This document shows positions 1 to 7,695 of a stretch of 64,000 nucleotides of DNA, in pieces. A model generated the notes under the pieces. That model was not told the origin of the DNA. It worked only from the letters and a program-made list of their open reading frames with translations, and did no database searches. The stretch's first letter is position 1; each line of letters starts with the position of its first letter. Made by a program: the position numbers and the translations under genes. Source of the DNA: Vibrio fortis (GTDB lineage Bacteria > Pseudomonadota > Gammaproteobacteria > Enterobacterales > Vibrionaceae); contig NZ_AP025487.1 of assembly GCF_024347475.1 (NCBI RefSeq), positions 2,232,001-2,296,000 on the forward strand, given 5' to 3'.

Positions 1-1955
1 TCGTAACCACCGAATGCTGTTAGAGACTTAGGCATGTTCATTACTAGGTTAGCATCAACGATTGCCATGTTTGGCGTGATTTCGTAGTCAGCTAGTGGGT
101 ACTTAGCACCAGTCTTGTCGTCTGTAACAACCGCGAATGGAGTAACTTCTGAACCAGTACCTGAAGTTGTAGTGATACATACAAGCTCAGCTTTCTTACC
201 CATTTTAGGGAACTTGTAGATACGTTTACGGATGTCCATAAAGCGCATTGCTAGTTCTTCGAAGTGAGTTTCTGGGTGCTCGTACATTACCCACATAATT
301 TTCGCAGCATCCATTGGTGAACCACCACCTAGAGCTAGGATTACGTCAGGTTGGAAGCTCTTCATTGCTTCTGCACCTTTCTCAACAACAGATAGTGTTG
401 GATCCGCTTCTACGTCGAAGAATGTTTGCACTTCGATGCCTTGCTCTTTAAGCAGTTTAACTACTTCATCAGCGTAACCGTTGTTGAATAGGAAACGGTC
501 AGTTACTAGGAATGCGCGTTTCTTACCTTCTAGGTCGCTCATTGCGATTGGAAGGCTACCACGACGGAAGTAGATAGACTTAGGTAGTTTGTGCCACAAC
601 ATGTTTTCAGCTCGCTTAGCTACAGTTTTCTTGTTGATAAGGTGCTTAGGACCTACGTTCTCAGAGATAGAGTTACCACCCCAAGAACCACAACCAAGAG
701 TTAGAGACGGTGCTACGTTAAAGTTGTAAAGGTCACCGATACCACCGTGAGTAGTTGGGATGTTTACAAGGATACGTGCAGTCTTCATCTTGTCACCGAA
801 GTAACGGATGCGGTCTGCGTTAACGTCTTGGTTAGTGTAAAGACCAGATGTGTGACCGATACCACCGATTTCAACCATAGTTACCGCTTGAGCAACTGCG
901 TCTTCGAAGTTGTCAGCACGGAATAGACCTAGAGTTGGAGATAGTTTCTCGTGAGCGAACTCATCGTCGTAAGAAACTTTACCTAGACCTTCACCTACAA
1001 GCACTTTAGTGTCAGCAGGAACTTTAACACCCGCCATTTCAGCGATTGCTGGAGCAGGTTGACCTACGATTTTCGCGTTTAGGTTACCGTCAATTAGAAG
1101 TACTTTACGTACTTTGTCAGCGTCAGCTTTAGATAGAACGTGAGCTTTGTGAGAAGCAAAACGCTCTTTTACTTCGTCGTAGACTTCGCTAACTACGATA
1201 GCTGCTTGCTCAGAAGCACATACTACGCCGTTATCGAAAGTTTTAGACATAAGGATAGAAGCTACAGCACGTTTGATGTCTGCTGTTTCATCGATAACTA
1301 CAGGAACGTTACCTGCACCTACACCGATTGCTGGCTTACCAGAAGAGTAAGCTGCTTTAACCATGCCTGGACCACCAGTTGCAAGGATAAGAGCGATGCC
1401 GTCGTGCTTCATAAGAGCGTTAGAAAGCTCTACAGATGGTTGGTCGATCCAACCGATGATGTCTTTTGGAGCACCCGCTGCTACTGCTGCGTCTAGAACT
1501 AGTTTCGCTGCATCGTTTGTAGAGTTCTTCGCACGTGGGTGTGGAGAGAAGATGATGCCGTTACGAGTTTTAAGTGAGATAAGAGACTTAAAGATCGCAG
1601 TCGAAGTTGGGTTAGTTGTTGGTACGATACCACAGATGATACCTACAGGTTCTGCGATAGTCATTGTACCTAGGTTGTCATCTTCTTCTAAGATGCCACA
1701 AGTTTTTTCGTCTTTGTATTTGTTGTAGATGAATTCTGACGCGAAGTGGTTTTTGATTACCTTATCTTCAACAATACCCATTCCAGATTCTGCTACCGCT
1801 TGTTGAGCTAGCGGGATACGAGCGTGGTTAGCTGCAAGAGAAGCTGCGCGGAAGATTGCATCTACTTTTTCTTGAGAGAAAGTTGCGAACTCTTCTTGTG
1901 CTGCTTTAACGCGTGCTACTAGAGCATCTAGTTCAGCTAAGTTAGTTACAGGCAT
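1..1955 (-). CDS. adhE: Bifunctional acetaldehyde-CoA / alcohol dehydrogenase AdhE (3' end outside window)
   Basis: Converts acetyl-CoA to acetaldehyde and then ethanol using NADH during fermentation; AdhE forms cytoplasmic helical filaments (spirosomes). About 651 codons from the N-terminus are present. The first ~440 residues are the CoA-acylating aldehyde dehydrogenase domain, with the catalytic cysteine in the segment DNGVVCASEQ. The iron-type alcohol dehydrogenase domain follows, with GGGSPMDAAK and TTTSGTGSEVTPF, and is cut by the window start after TAFGGY. The family is usually about 870-900 residues, so roughly 240 are missing only because of the window edge. The ATG is preceded by TAGGAG about 8 nt upstream and gives MPVTNLAEL, like E. 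coli AdhE. ychE is the divergent neighbour, as in E. coli. An FNR-like site lies about 130 nt upstream of the start. Confidence 0.97.
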   Translation of the reverse strand, partial: MPVTNLAELDALVARVKAAQEEFATFSQEKVDAIFRAASLAANHARIPLAQQAVAESGMGIVEDKVIKNHFASEFIYNKYKDEKTCGILEEDDNLGTMTIAEPVGIICGIVPTTNPTSTAIFKSLISLKTRNGIIFSPHPRAKNSTNDAAKLVLDAAVAAGAPKDIIGWIDQPSVELSNALMKHDGIALILATGGPGMVKAAYSSGKPAIGVGAGNVPVVIDETADIKRAVASILMSKTFDNGVVCASEQAAIVVSEVYDEVKERFASHKAHVLSKADADKVRKVLLIDGNLNAKIVGQPAPAIAEMAGVKVPADTKVLVGEGLGKVSYDDEFAHEKLSPTLGLFRADNFEDAVAQAVTMVEIGGIGHTSGLYTNQDVNADRIRYFGDKMKTARILVNIPTTHGGIGDLYNFNVAPSLTLGCGSWGGNSISENVGPKHLINKKTVAKRAENMLWHKLPKSIYFRRGSLPIAMSDLEGKKRAFLVTDRFLFNNGYADEVVKLLKEQGIEVQTFFDVEADPTLSVVEKGAEAMKSFQPDVILALGGGSPMDAAKIMWVMYEHPETHFEELAMRFMDIRKRIYKFPKMGKKAELVCITTTSGTGSEVTPFAVVTDDKTGAKYPLADYEITPNMAIVDANLVMNMPKSLTAFGGY

Positions 1956-2593
1956 GGTGGATCTCCTAAAATAATAAATATTAAAAACTTTTTATTAAAT
2001 TCACTGTGTCATCACTCGGTTGCCAACAGCGTTCTTAGTAAATTGCTTTCGGAACTGAGTATATTATTTCAGTGTGTGAAAAAAATTGACCCAGATCAGT
2101 TACCTAAAAGGAATTAACCAATAAGTGGTAAGGCAATCGCAAAAACGTCGTTAAAGTCATGATTTATATAGACTAAAATCACAATTTGCATTCGAACAAA
2201 AAACAAGCAAACGGATAAAACTTTTCTAATTAATGTCATATTCTGTAAAAAAGTTTCATTTTTAGTCAGCTAAGTTACATGTATACGGCAAAATTTGTGC
2301 TACTGAGAGTATATCCATCCCGTTGCAACGGGGGAGAAACTGTCATAATTTTTATTAAAAGCGTGCGCGAGATAACATTTAAACCAAATCAAGTTACAAC
2401 ATGAAACACCAAACAATATCTCGCAACATTCAAATTACACATCTATCACTCAATTAGTTTTTCTAAAAAACAGCCCCCTTTTCAGGTTAGTTTTTTTCAT
2501 TCGCTCTCTTTGAATTTGTCCCTTACATTACGCACTCTGATATAGGTCAGATCAAAGTCACTTTACTATTAACGCTAACTGGAGATCGCTCTC
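1956..2593. other. Long AT-rich intergenic region between adhE and ychE
   Basis: This 638-bp divergent region holds no convincing gene. It carries the FNR-like site at 2086-2099, a perfect 14-bp palindrome CCCGTTGCAACGGG at 2319-2332, and a GCGAGATA / TATCTCGC inverted repeat at 2367-2374 and 2417-2424. A second ATCAA half-site lies at 2551-2555, just before ychE. A 41-codon ATG frame from 2280 lacks a ribosome binding site and was not called. The length fits multi-input promoter control of adhE and ychE. Confidence 0.6.
2086..2099. promoter_or_regulatory. FNR-like site upstream of adhE
   Basis: The sequence TTGAC-CCAG-ATCAG matches the FNR pattern TTGAT-N4-ATCAA at 8 of 10 defined positions. 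It sits about 130 nt upstream of the adhE start. Oxygen-linked control of adhE is expected for a fermentation enzyme, but binding is an inference from the match alone. Confidence 0.45.
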
Positions 2594-3232
2594 ATGCAAG
2601 GTTTAGAACTCGCAATTTTTCTGCAATTCTTCCTTGGGCTTGTCGCCGCTGTAAACCCTATCGGCATCATGCCTGTTTTTGTTTCTCTCACAGCTCATAT
2701 GCCGCCAGAAGAGAGGAACCGTACAGCACTCCAAGCCAACGTAGCAGTAGCGGTTATATTGATTGTGTCATTAGTGGCAGGACAGATGCTGCTAGATATG
2801 TTCAGCATCTCTTTAGATTCATTCCGCGTAGCCGGTGGCTTACTGCTACTCAGCATCGCATTTTCAATGATGAGCGGTAAGCTGGGTGAGGATAAGCAGA
2901 ATAAACAAGAGAAATCAGAATACGTAAGCCGTGAGCAAATCGGTGTTGTACCTCTTGCGATGCCGCTAATGGCCGGCCCAGGTGCTATCAGTTCGACGAT
3001 TGTTTATGGCTCACGCTACCCAGCAGCAATCGACACTGTCGGCATCGGTATTAGTATTGTCGCGTTTGCTACGTGTTCATGGTTACTGTTCCGCTCAGCA
3101 CCCGTGATTGTGCGTTTCCTCGGTCAAACAGGAATCAACGTAATCACTCGTATTATGGGTCTGATCCTTGGGGCGTTAGGTATTGAGTTCATCGCCAATG
3201 GCCTTCGCAACCTATTCCCAGGTTTAGCGTAA
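2594..3232 (+). CDS. ychE: MarC/YchE family inner-membrane protein
   Basis: A 212-residue polytopic membrane protein of the MarC (UPF0056) family. About six hydrophobic segments are visible, with family-typical stretches AAVNPIGIMPVF near the N-terminus and PLAMPLMAGPGAIS in the middle. A short charged cytoplasmic loop (GKLGEDKQNKQEKSE) separates the two halves. Its position divergent from adhE matches ychE of E. coli, which supports the name. The ATG follows CTGGAGATCGCTCTC, with GGAG about 9 nt upstream. The molecular function of the family is not established; an older link of MarC to multiple antibiotic resistance has not held up. Confidence 0.9.
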   Translation: MQGLELAIFLQFFLGLVAAVNPIGIMPVFVSLTAHMPPEERNRTALQANVAVAVILIVSLVAGQMLLDMFSISLDSFRVAGGLLLLSIAFSMMSGKLGEDKQNKQEKSEYVSREQIGVVPLAMPLMAGPGAISSTIVYGSRYPAAIDTVGIGISIVAFATCSWLLFRSAPVIVRFLGQTGINVITRIMGLILGALGIEFIANGLRNLFPGLA

Positions 3233-3267
3233 TAAAGAAAACGTCTAACTGACGAAAAAATTGTATA

Positions 3268-3308
3268 GAGGCGAGTAAAGCACAGGCTTTCACTCGCCTC
3301 ATTTATTT
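3268..3308 (+). terminator. Hairpin terminator after ychE
   Basis: GAGGCGAGT-AAAGC pairs with GCTTT-C-ACTCGCCTC around a short loop, followed by a moderately T-rich run (ATTTATTT). The long stem supports an intrinsic terminator for ychE. Confidence 0.75.
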
Positions 3309-3360
3309 CAACCGAGTATGATGTTTACTAAGTCATTACAAAAAGCACACTTTTACAACC

Positions 3361-4203
3361 ATGTCTCGACACTCTCTAAAGCATCATCTCTATGTCATTA
3401 TTTTTGGTACACACACCCGAGCAGGCCGTATCTTTGATATCTCATTGATCGTTGCCATTATTGCGTCTTTAGTGGTGTTAATCATCGAGTCACTGCCCAA
3501 CGTTATGACAGCGTGGTCGCAAGAGCTGCGTTATATTGAATACACTTTCACAGCTCTGTTTACGATTGAGTATCTATTAAGGCTGTATTGCTCACCCAAG
3601 CCAAAGTCCTATGCCACTAGCTTCTATGGCGTTGTCGACCTACTTGCGATTTTGCCAACCTATTTAGCGATACTCTTTCCAGGTGCGTCGTTCATGGGCG
3701 TGATCAGGCTGCTGCGCGTGATGCGTATTTTCCGCATCCTCAAGCTCGTTCGCTATCTGCAAGACTCCAACATTCTTTTGCGCTCGCTATTGATGGCACG
3801 ACGCAAGATCCTGATCTTCTTCAGTACAGTCGGCATCTTGGTGACCATTTTTGGCTCACTGATCTTTGTTATTGAAGGTCCAAACAACGGCTTTACAAGT
3901 ATTCCGCAAAGTATCTATTGGGCGATCGTAACCATCACAACTGTTGGGTATGGCGATATCGTCCCTCAAACCGTACTCGGCAAGGCGATTGCATCACTGA
4001 CCATGTTATTGGGTTACTCAATCCTTGCAGTACCAACAGGCATTATTACTGCGGAACTGAGTAATGAAATGAATGCCCATAAAGAGCTCGTAAAATGTCC
4101 GAACTGTAATCGCTCGGGACATGATTCTGATGCTATGCATTGTAAGCACTGTGGCAGTGAGCTAGCGGATCCAGATAAGCGGGTTGTGGTTGAGGATAAG
4201 TAG
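3361..4203 (+). CDS. Voltage-gated-type potassium channel with C-terminal zinc ribbon
   Basis: A 280-residue six-transmembrane ion channel. The pore carries the K+ selectivity signature TTVGYGD (residues ~193-199). An arginine-rich S4-like helix, with the segments RLLRVMRIFRI and LKLVRYLQ (~116-135), suggests voltage sensing. After the S6 helix the protein ends in a CPNC...CKHCG double CxxC zinc-ribbon motif (~245-262) in place of the RCK/TrkA-N domain found in many bacterial K+ channels. The start lacks a strong ribosome binding site, but no better alternative exists before the first transmembrane helix. It stands alone between the ychE terminator and a tandem repeat. Family assignment is firm; substrate specificity for K+ follows from the filter, while voltage gating is inferred. 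Confidence 0.9.
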   Translation: MSRHSLKHHLYVIIFGTHTRAGRIFDISLIVAIIASLVVLIIESLPNVMTAWSQELRYIEYTFTALFTIEYLLRLYCSPKPKSYATSFYGVVDLLAILPTYLAILFPGASFMGVIRLLRVMRIFRILKLVRYLQDSNILLRSLLMARRKILIFFSTVGILVTIFGSLIFVIEGPNNGFTSIPQSIYWAIVTITTVGYGDIVPQTVLGKAIASLTMLLGYSILAVPTGIITAELSNEMNAHKELVKCPNCNRSGHDSDAMHCKHCGSELADPDKRVVVEDK

Positions 4204-4207
4204 GGGC

Positions 4208-4422
4208 AGATACGGGATTCGAGTGACGAGATGCGAAAAGATCTTAGAGTAGATACGAGATTCGGGTAGCGAGATGCGAAAAAATCTAAGAGCAGATACT
4301 AGATTCGGGTAGCGAGATGCGAAAAGGTCTAAGAGCAGGTATGGGATTCGAGTGGTTAGATGCTAAAAGATCTAAAAGCAGGTACGAGATTCGAGTGACG
4401 GGATGCGAAAGGTTTTAAGAGC
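4208..4422. repeat. Five-copy 43-bp tandem repeat
   Basis: Five contiguous 43-bp units start at 4208, 4251, 4294, 4337 and 4380. Each begins AGATACGAGATTCG or a close variant, contains GAGATGCGAAAAG, and ends TCTAAGAGC. Copies differ at several positions each. There are no spacers, so this is not a CRISPR array. A related 13-bp fragment, AGATACGAGATTC, occurs at 27425-27437, suggesting the unit belongs to a dispersed intergenic repeat family. Confidence 0.95.
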
Positions 4423-4447
4423 ATCTCAGTGATATTAGTAGGTGACA

Positions 4448-4478
4448 CAAAAAAGCCGATGTATAAACATCGGCTTTA
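4448..4478 (-). terminator. Intrinsic terminator for asd
   Basis: AAAGCCGATGT (4452-4462) pairs with ACATCGGCTTT (4467-4477) around a 4-nt loop. Read leftward it is followed by a T run, so it terminates the asd transcript; read rightward it is weaker. Confidence 0.85.
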
Positions 4479-4546
4479 AGCTCTCATTAAGCGACGAATT
4501 TAAAAAGGACAGCGCCCTCTCGCCTCAAAACAGAAAAGTCTTTCTA

Positions 4547-5665
4547 TTACGCTTTCTCTGCAAGAATGATGCGCAGAGTACGACGTAGAGGTTCTGCAGC
4601 ACCCCATAGTAGTTGGTCACCTACTGTGAATGCGTTTAGGAAGTCGTTACCCATAGACATCTTGCGTAGACGACCTACTGGTACAGACATAGTACCTGTT
4701 ACTTTCGCCGGCGTTAGCTCTTGAGCTGTGATATCACGATCGTTTGGAATCACTTTAACCCAATCATTGTGCGTTGCGATGATCTCTTCAATCTCGTCCA
4801 TTGGAACGTCTTGCTTAAGCTTGATAGTCAACGCTTGTGCGTGACAACGCATCGCACCAATACGTACACAAGTACCATCGATAGGAATCGGTTGACCGTC
4901 TAGGCCAAGGATCTTGTTCGCTTCAACGCCCGCTTTCCACTCTTCTTTACTTTGGCCGTTTTCACGCTTCACATCGATCCAAGGAATCAATGAACCCGCT
5001 AACGGAGCGCCAAACTGGTCTGTTGGGAATGATTCTGAACGGATGGTATCTGCTACTTTTTTATCGATATCAAGAATAGAGCTTGCTGGATTAGCAAGTT
5101 CAGAGCTTACGCTGTCGTTGATCACGCCCATTTGAGAGATAAGCTCACGCATGTTCTTCGCACCTGCACCAGAAGCGGCTTGGTACGTCATTGCGCTCAT
5201 CCACTCAACCATGCCTTTTTCGTAAAGACCACCCAAGGCCATCAGCATTAAGCTCACAGTACAGTTACCGCCAACAAAGGTGTTGGTGCCACCGTGAATA
5301 CCTTGTTGAATTTGAGCCAAGTTAACTGGATCAAGAGTAATGATAGAGTCAGCATCCATACGTAAAGTCGACGCAGCATCAATCCAGTAACCTTTCCAAC
5401 CCGCTTGACGCAGTGCTGGGTAAACTTTTGATGTGTAGTCGCCGCCTTGACATGTAATCACAGCATCAAGCTGCTTCAAGCTATCAATGTCGAATGCGTC
5501 TTGCAGTAAACCCGCATCTTTGCCACCAAGAACAGGGGCTGGGATACCGATTTGAGATGTACTGTAATAAACAGGTTCAATCAGGTCGAAATCACGCTCT
5601 TCAACCATACGTTGCATTAGTACAGAACCAACCATACCACGCCAACCAACTAGACCTACTCTCAT
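4547..5665 (-). CDS. asd: Aspartate-semialdehyde dehydrogenase (Gram-negative type, first copy)
   Basis: Reduces aspartyl-4-phosphate to aspartate semialdehyde with NADPH, the branch point to lysine, diaminopimelate, threonine and methionine. The protein is 372 residues. It shows the Rossmann start [20 protein letters not shown] and the nucleophile in [15 protein letters not shown], typical of the E. coli Asd subgroup. The frame stays open 42 nt upstream, but the start at 5665 is preferred: GGAGAG lies about 7 nt upstream and the product then begins exactly like E. coli Asd. It is transcribed alone and ends at a clear terminator. A second, more distantly related asd lies at 55609-56622. Confidence 0.97.
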   Translation of the reverse strand: MRVGLVGWRGMVGSVLMQRMVEERDFDLIEPVYYSTSQIGIPAPVLGGKDAGLLQDAFDIDSLKQLDAVITCQGGDYTSKVYPALRQAGWKGYWIDAASTLRMDADSIITLDPVNLAQIQQGIHGGTNTFVGGNCTVSLMLMALGGLYEKGMVEWMSAMTYQAASGAGAKNMRELISQMGVINDSVSSELANPASSILDIDKKVADTIRSESFPTDQFGAPLAGSLIPWIDVKRENGQSKEEWKAGVEANKILGLDGQPIPIDGTCVRIGAMRCHAQALTIKLKQDVPMDEIEEIIATHNDWVKVIPNDRDITAQELTPAKVTGTMSVPVGRLRKMSMGNDFLNAFTVGDQLLWGAAEPLRRTLRIILAEKA

Positions 5666-6172
5666 CTCGAACTCTCCATGTATAAAAATTAAATTGCTTT
5701 CCTCCATCTATAAGTTTTTCAGAAACAGAACTCAAGCGCTTTTTGTCAAAAAGTGTAACTTTTTCGTTTCTTTTCAGTGAACGGGATAAATCTGTGAGTT
5801 ATCTAATCTTTGCTCACCTTAACTAAAGCACAGAAAACACTCGTCAAATCCTCATTTAAAAGCTATCCAGCCTCTAATTTGATTAAATTAAAATCAATAC
5901 GAGCAAGTTCCAGTCAGCACTTATCTCTGAAGCACTGCCAAATCACAAAACAATCATTCACATGGTGAAAACAACGTGCAACAAAAATCAACATTATTAA
6001 ATCATCAATTTAACAAATATTTAGATATTGATACTAAAAATAAGACTATAAATAGTCAAATATCACAACTTGAACGTTATTTTTCGATATAATCCTCTCA
6101 TTACTGTAGTGTCCAATTCGTACCCCACACTATAACGAAGCACTATAATGCTCGAAATAATAAGAGGCTTTT
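5666..6172. other. AT-rich intergenic region between asd and nhaC
   Basis: This 507-bp divergent region has no credible gene. Near nhaC there is a TATAAT (6088-6093) that could be a -10 element, and an inverted repeat TAGTGT-N14-ACACTA at 6107-6132. I looked for a lysine riboswitch, because such elements precede some asd and nhaC-type genes, and saw none of its conserved helices. Confidence 0.55.
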
Positions 6173-7609
6173 ATGCAGCAGAGTAAAACTCGCCTACCGA
6201 ACTTGATGCAGGTTTTCATTTCGTTAGGGCTATTTTTGTCCCTCGCGTTTTCATTTACAGCGAAGCTTGATCTTCCTATCCAACTCGCACTGTACATCGG
6301 TTGGTTTATCATCATGGTTCTGGGGATTCGCCTAGGGCACCAATACAAAGACTTAGAAAAAGCAGCGCTCAAAGGGATCTCAAATGGTTTAGGGGCTGTT
6401 TTAATACTTTTAGCGGTAGGTGCTCTGGTTGGTACATGGATCTCTGGCGGCATTGTTCCGACCATTATCTACTACGGCTTAAAAGCGATTCATCCATCGA
6501 TATTCCTACTAGCAACCATGATTATCTGTTCACTCACTGCATTAGCGACCGGCACATCATGGGGCGCAGCAGGTACAGCAGGTATTGCGATGATGGGTAT
6601 TGGCCAAGGTCTGGGTGTACCGGCTCCAATTACTGCAGGTGCTGTACTGTCGGGTTGTTACTTTGGTGACAAGATGTCTCCGCTTTCTGATTCAGTGATC
6701 CTTGCGTCTTCAATGTCTAACGTAGAAGTCGTTGAGCACATTAAAGGCATGTTGCCGGTTGCTCTAATCAGTTACATCATCACAGGCATTATGTTCACAG
6801 CGTTTGGTTTCCATTACGCAGGTAATGTCGACATGAGCCAAGTGGACTCTGTTATCAAGGCGATGGAAGTTCAGTTTTACATTACTCCTTACTCTTTTGT
6901 CCCTGTCCTGATTGTATTAGGTCTACTGGCATTCCGTATGCCTTCATTCCCAGTAATTAGCTTTGGTTCCCTATTAGGTATTATTTGGGCGGTGATGATT
7001 CAAGAGATTGATTTCCTAACAGCATTTAACACTGCATGGGCACCTTTCTCTATCTCTTCAGGTGTAGAGTTTATTGATTCGATCTTAAACCGTGGCGGCA
7101 TGTCTTCAATGCTTGGTTCGGTAGCGGTCATTGTGTTTGGTTTAGGCTTTGGTGGCTTACTTGATAAGGTAGGTGTACTAGAGACGATAGCGAAAGTGTT
7201 CGAACGCCGCGTAAACAGCGCAGGCTCACTCGCAACAAGCACGATTGGTACGGCATTCATGGGGAATGTATTTGGCTCAGCCATGTACGTATCTTTGATT
7301 CTTACACCAAAAATCTGTGCTAAGAACTACGACCGTCTAGGCTACCAACGTAAGAACCTATCACGTAACGCAGAATTTGGTGGCACCTTAACTTCGGGTA
7401 TGGTTCCTTGGAGTGATAACGGTATCTACATGGCGAGTATTCTAGGTGTTGCAACGCTCTCTTACGCGCCATTCATGTGGTTGAGCTTCATTTGTATCAT
7501 CGTAACCATCGTGACCTCTTACATGGGATGGTTTGTTGATAAGTGTGAACCAACAGCGCCAGCAGTAGAAACAGAAGAAGCGGTAGAGTTAAACAAACAA
7601 CAAGCGTAA
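6173..7609 (+). CDS. nhaC: NhaC family Na+/H+ antiporter
   Basis: A 478-residue inner-membrane antiporter with about 11-12 hydrophobic helices. Family signatures are GTSWGAAGTAGIAMMGIG, GDKMSPLSDSVILASS and MVPWSDNGIY; buried acidic residues in the last two are typical ion-binding positions of the family. It probably exchanges Na+ for H+, which suits a marine organism, although some relatives exchange organic anions or amino acids, so the substrate is inferred. The short C-terminal tail is acidic. The ATG follows AATAATAAGAGGCTTTT, with AGAGG about 6 nt upstream. A terminator follows directly. The neighbour asd is divergent and unrelated in function. Confidence 0.88.
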   Translation: MQQSKTRLPNLMQVFISLGLFLSLAFSFTAKLDLPIQLALYIGWFIIMVLGIRLGHQYKDLEKAALKGISNGLGAVLILLAVGALVGTWISGGIVPTIIYYGLKAIHPSIFLLATMIICSLTALATGTSWGAAGTAGIAMMGIGQGLGVPAPITAGAVLSGCYFGDKMSPLSDSVILASSMSNVEVVEHIKGMLPVALISYIITGIMFTAFGFHYAGNVDMSQVDSVIKAMEVQFYITPYSFVPVLIVLGLLAFRMPSFPVISFGSLLGIIWAVMIQEIDFLTAFNTAWAPFSISSGVEFIDSILNRGGMSSMLGSVAVIVFGLGFGGLLDKVGVLETIAKVFERRVNSAGSLATSTIGTAFMGNVFGSAMYVSLILTPKICAKNYDRLGYQRKNLSRNAEFGGTLTSGMVPWSDNGIYMASILGVATLSYAPFMWLSFICIIVTIVTSYMGWFVDKCEPTAPAVETEEAVELNKQQA

Positions 7610-7629
7610 TCTCTACTCAGTCCAGATAA

Positions 7630-7667
7630 AAAAGAGCAACGACACTCAGTGTGGTTGCTCTTTTTTT
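7630..7667 (+). terminator. Intrinsic terminator after nhaC
   Basis: AAAGAGCAAC pairs with GTTGCTCTTT, with an inner ACACT/AGTGT stem, followed by a run of seven T. Confidence 0.9.
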
Positions 7668-7695
7668 GTATCTCAATAGAGATTAGATTCGAACG

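Noticed and set aside
1140..1728. Rightward open frames within adhE
   Set aside because: They lie opposite a strongly conserved coding sequence and encode Cys/Ser-rich nonsense products.
2280..2405. 41-codon ATG frame between adhE and ychE
   Set aside because: No ribosome binding site, no hydrophobic or family pattern, and it crosses the palindrome at 2319-2332.
4208..4422. Possible CRISPR array
   Set aside because: The 43-bp units are contiguous with no unique spacers and no cas genes are present.
5666..6172. Lysine riboswitch in the asd-nhaC spacer
   Set aside because: Searched because both neighbours can carry such elements; none of the conserved junction motifs or helices are visible.
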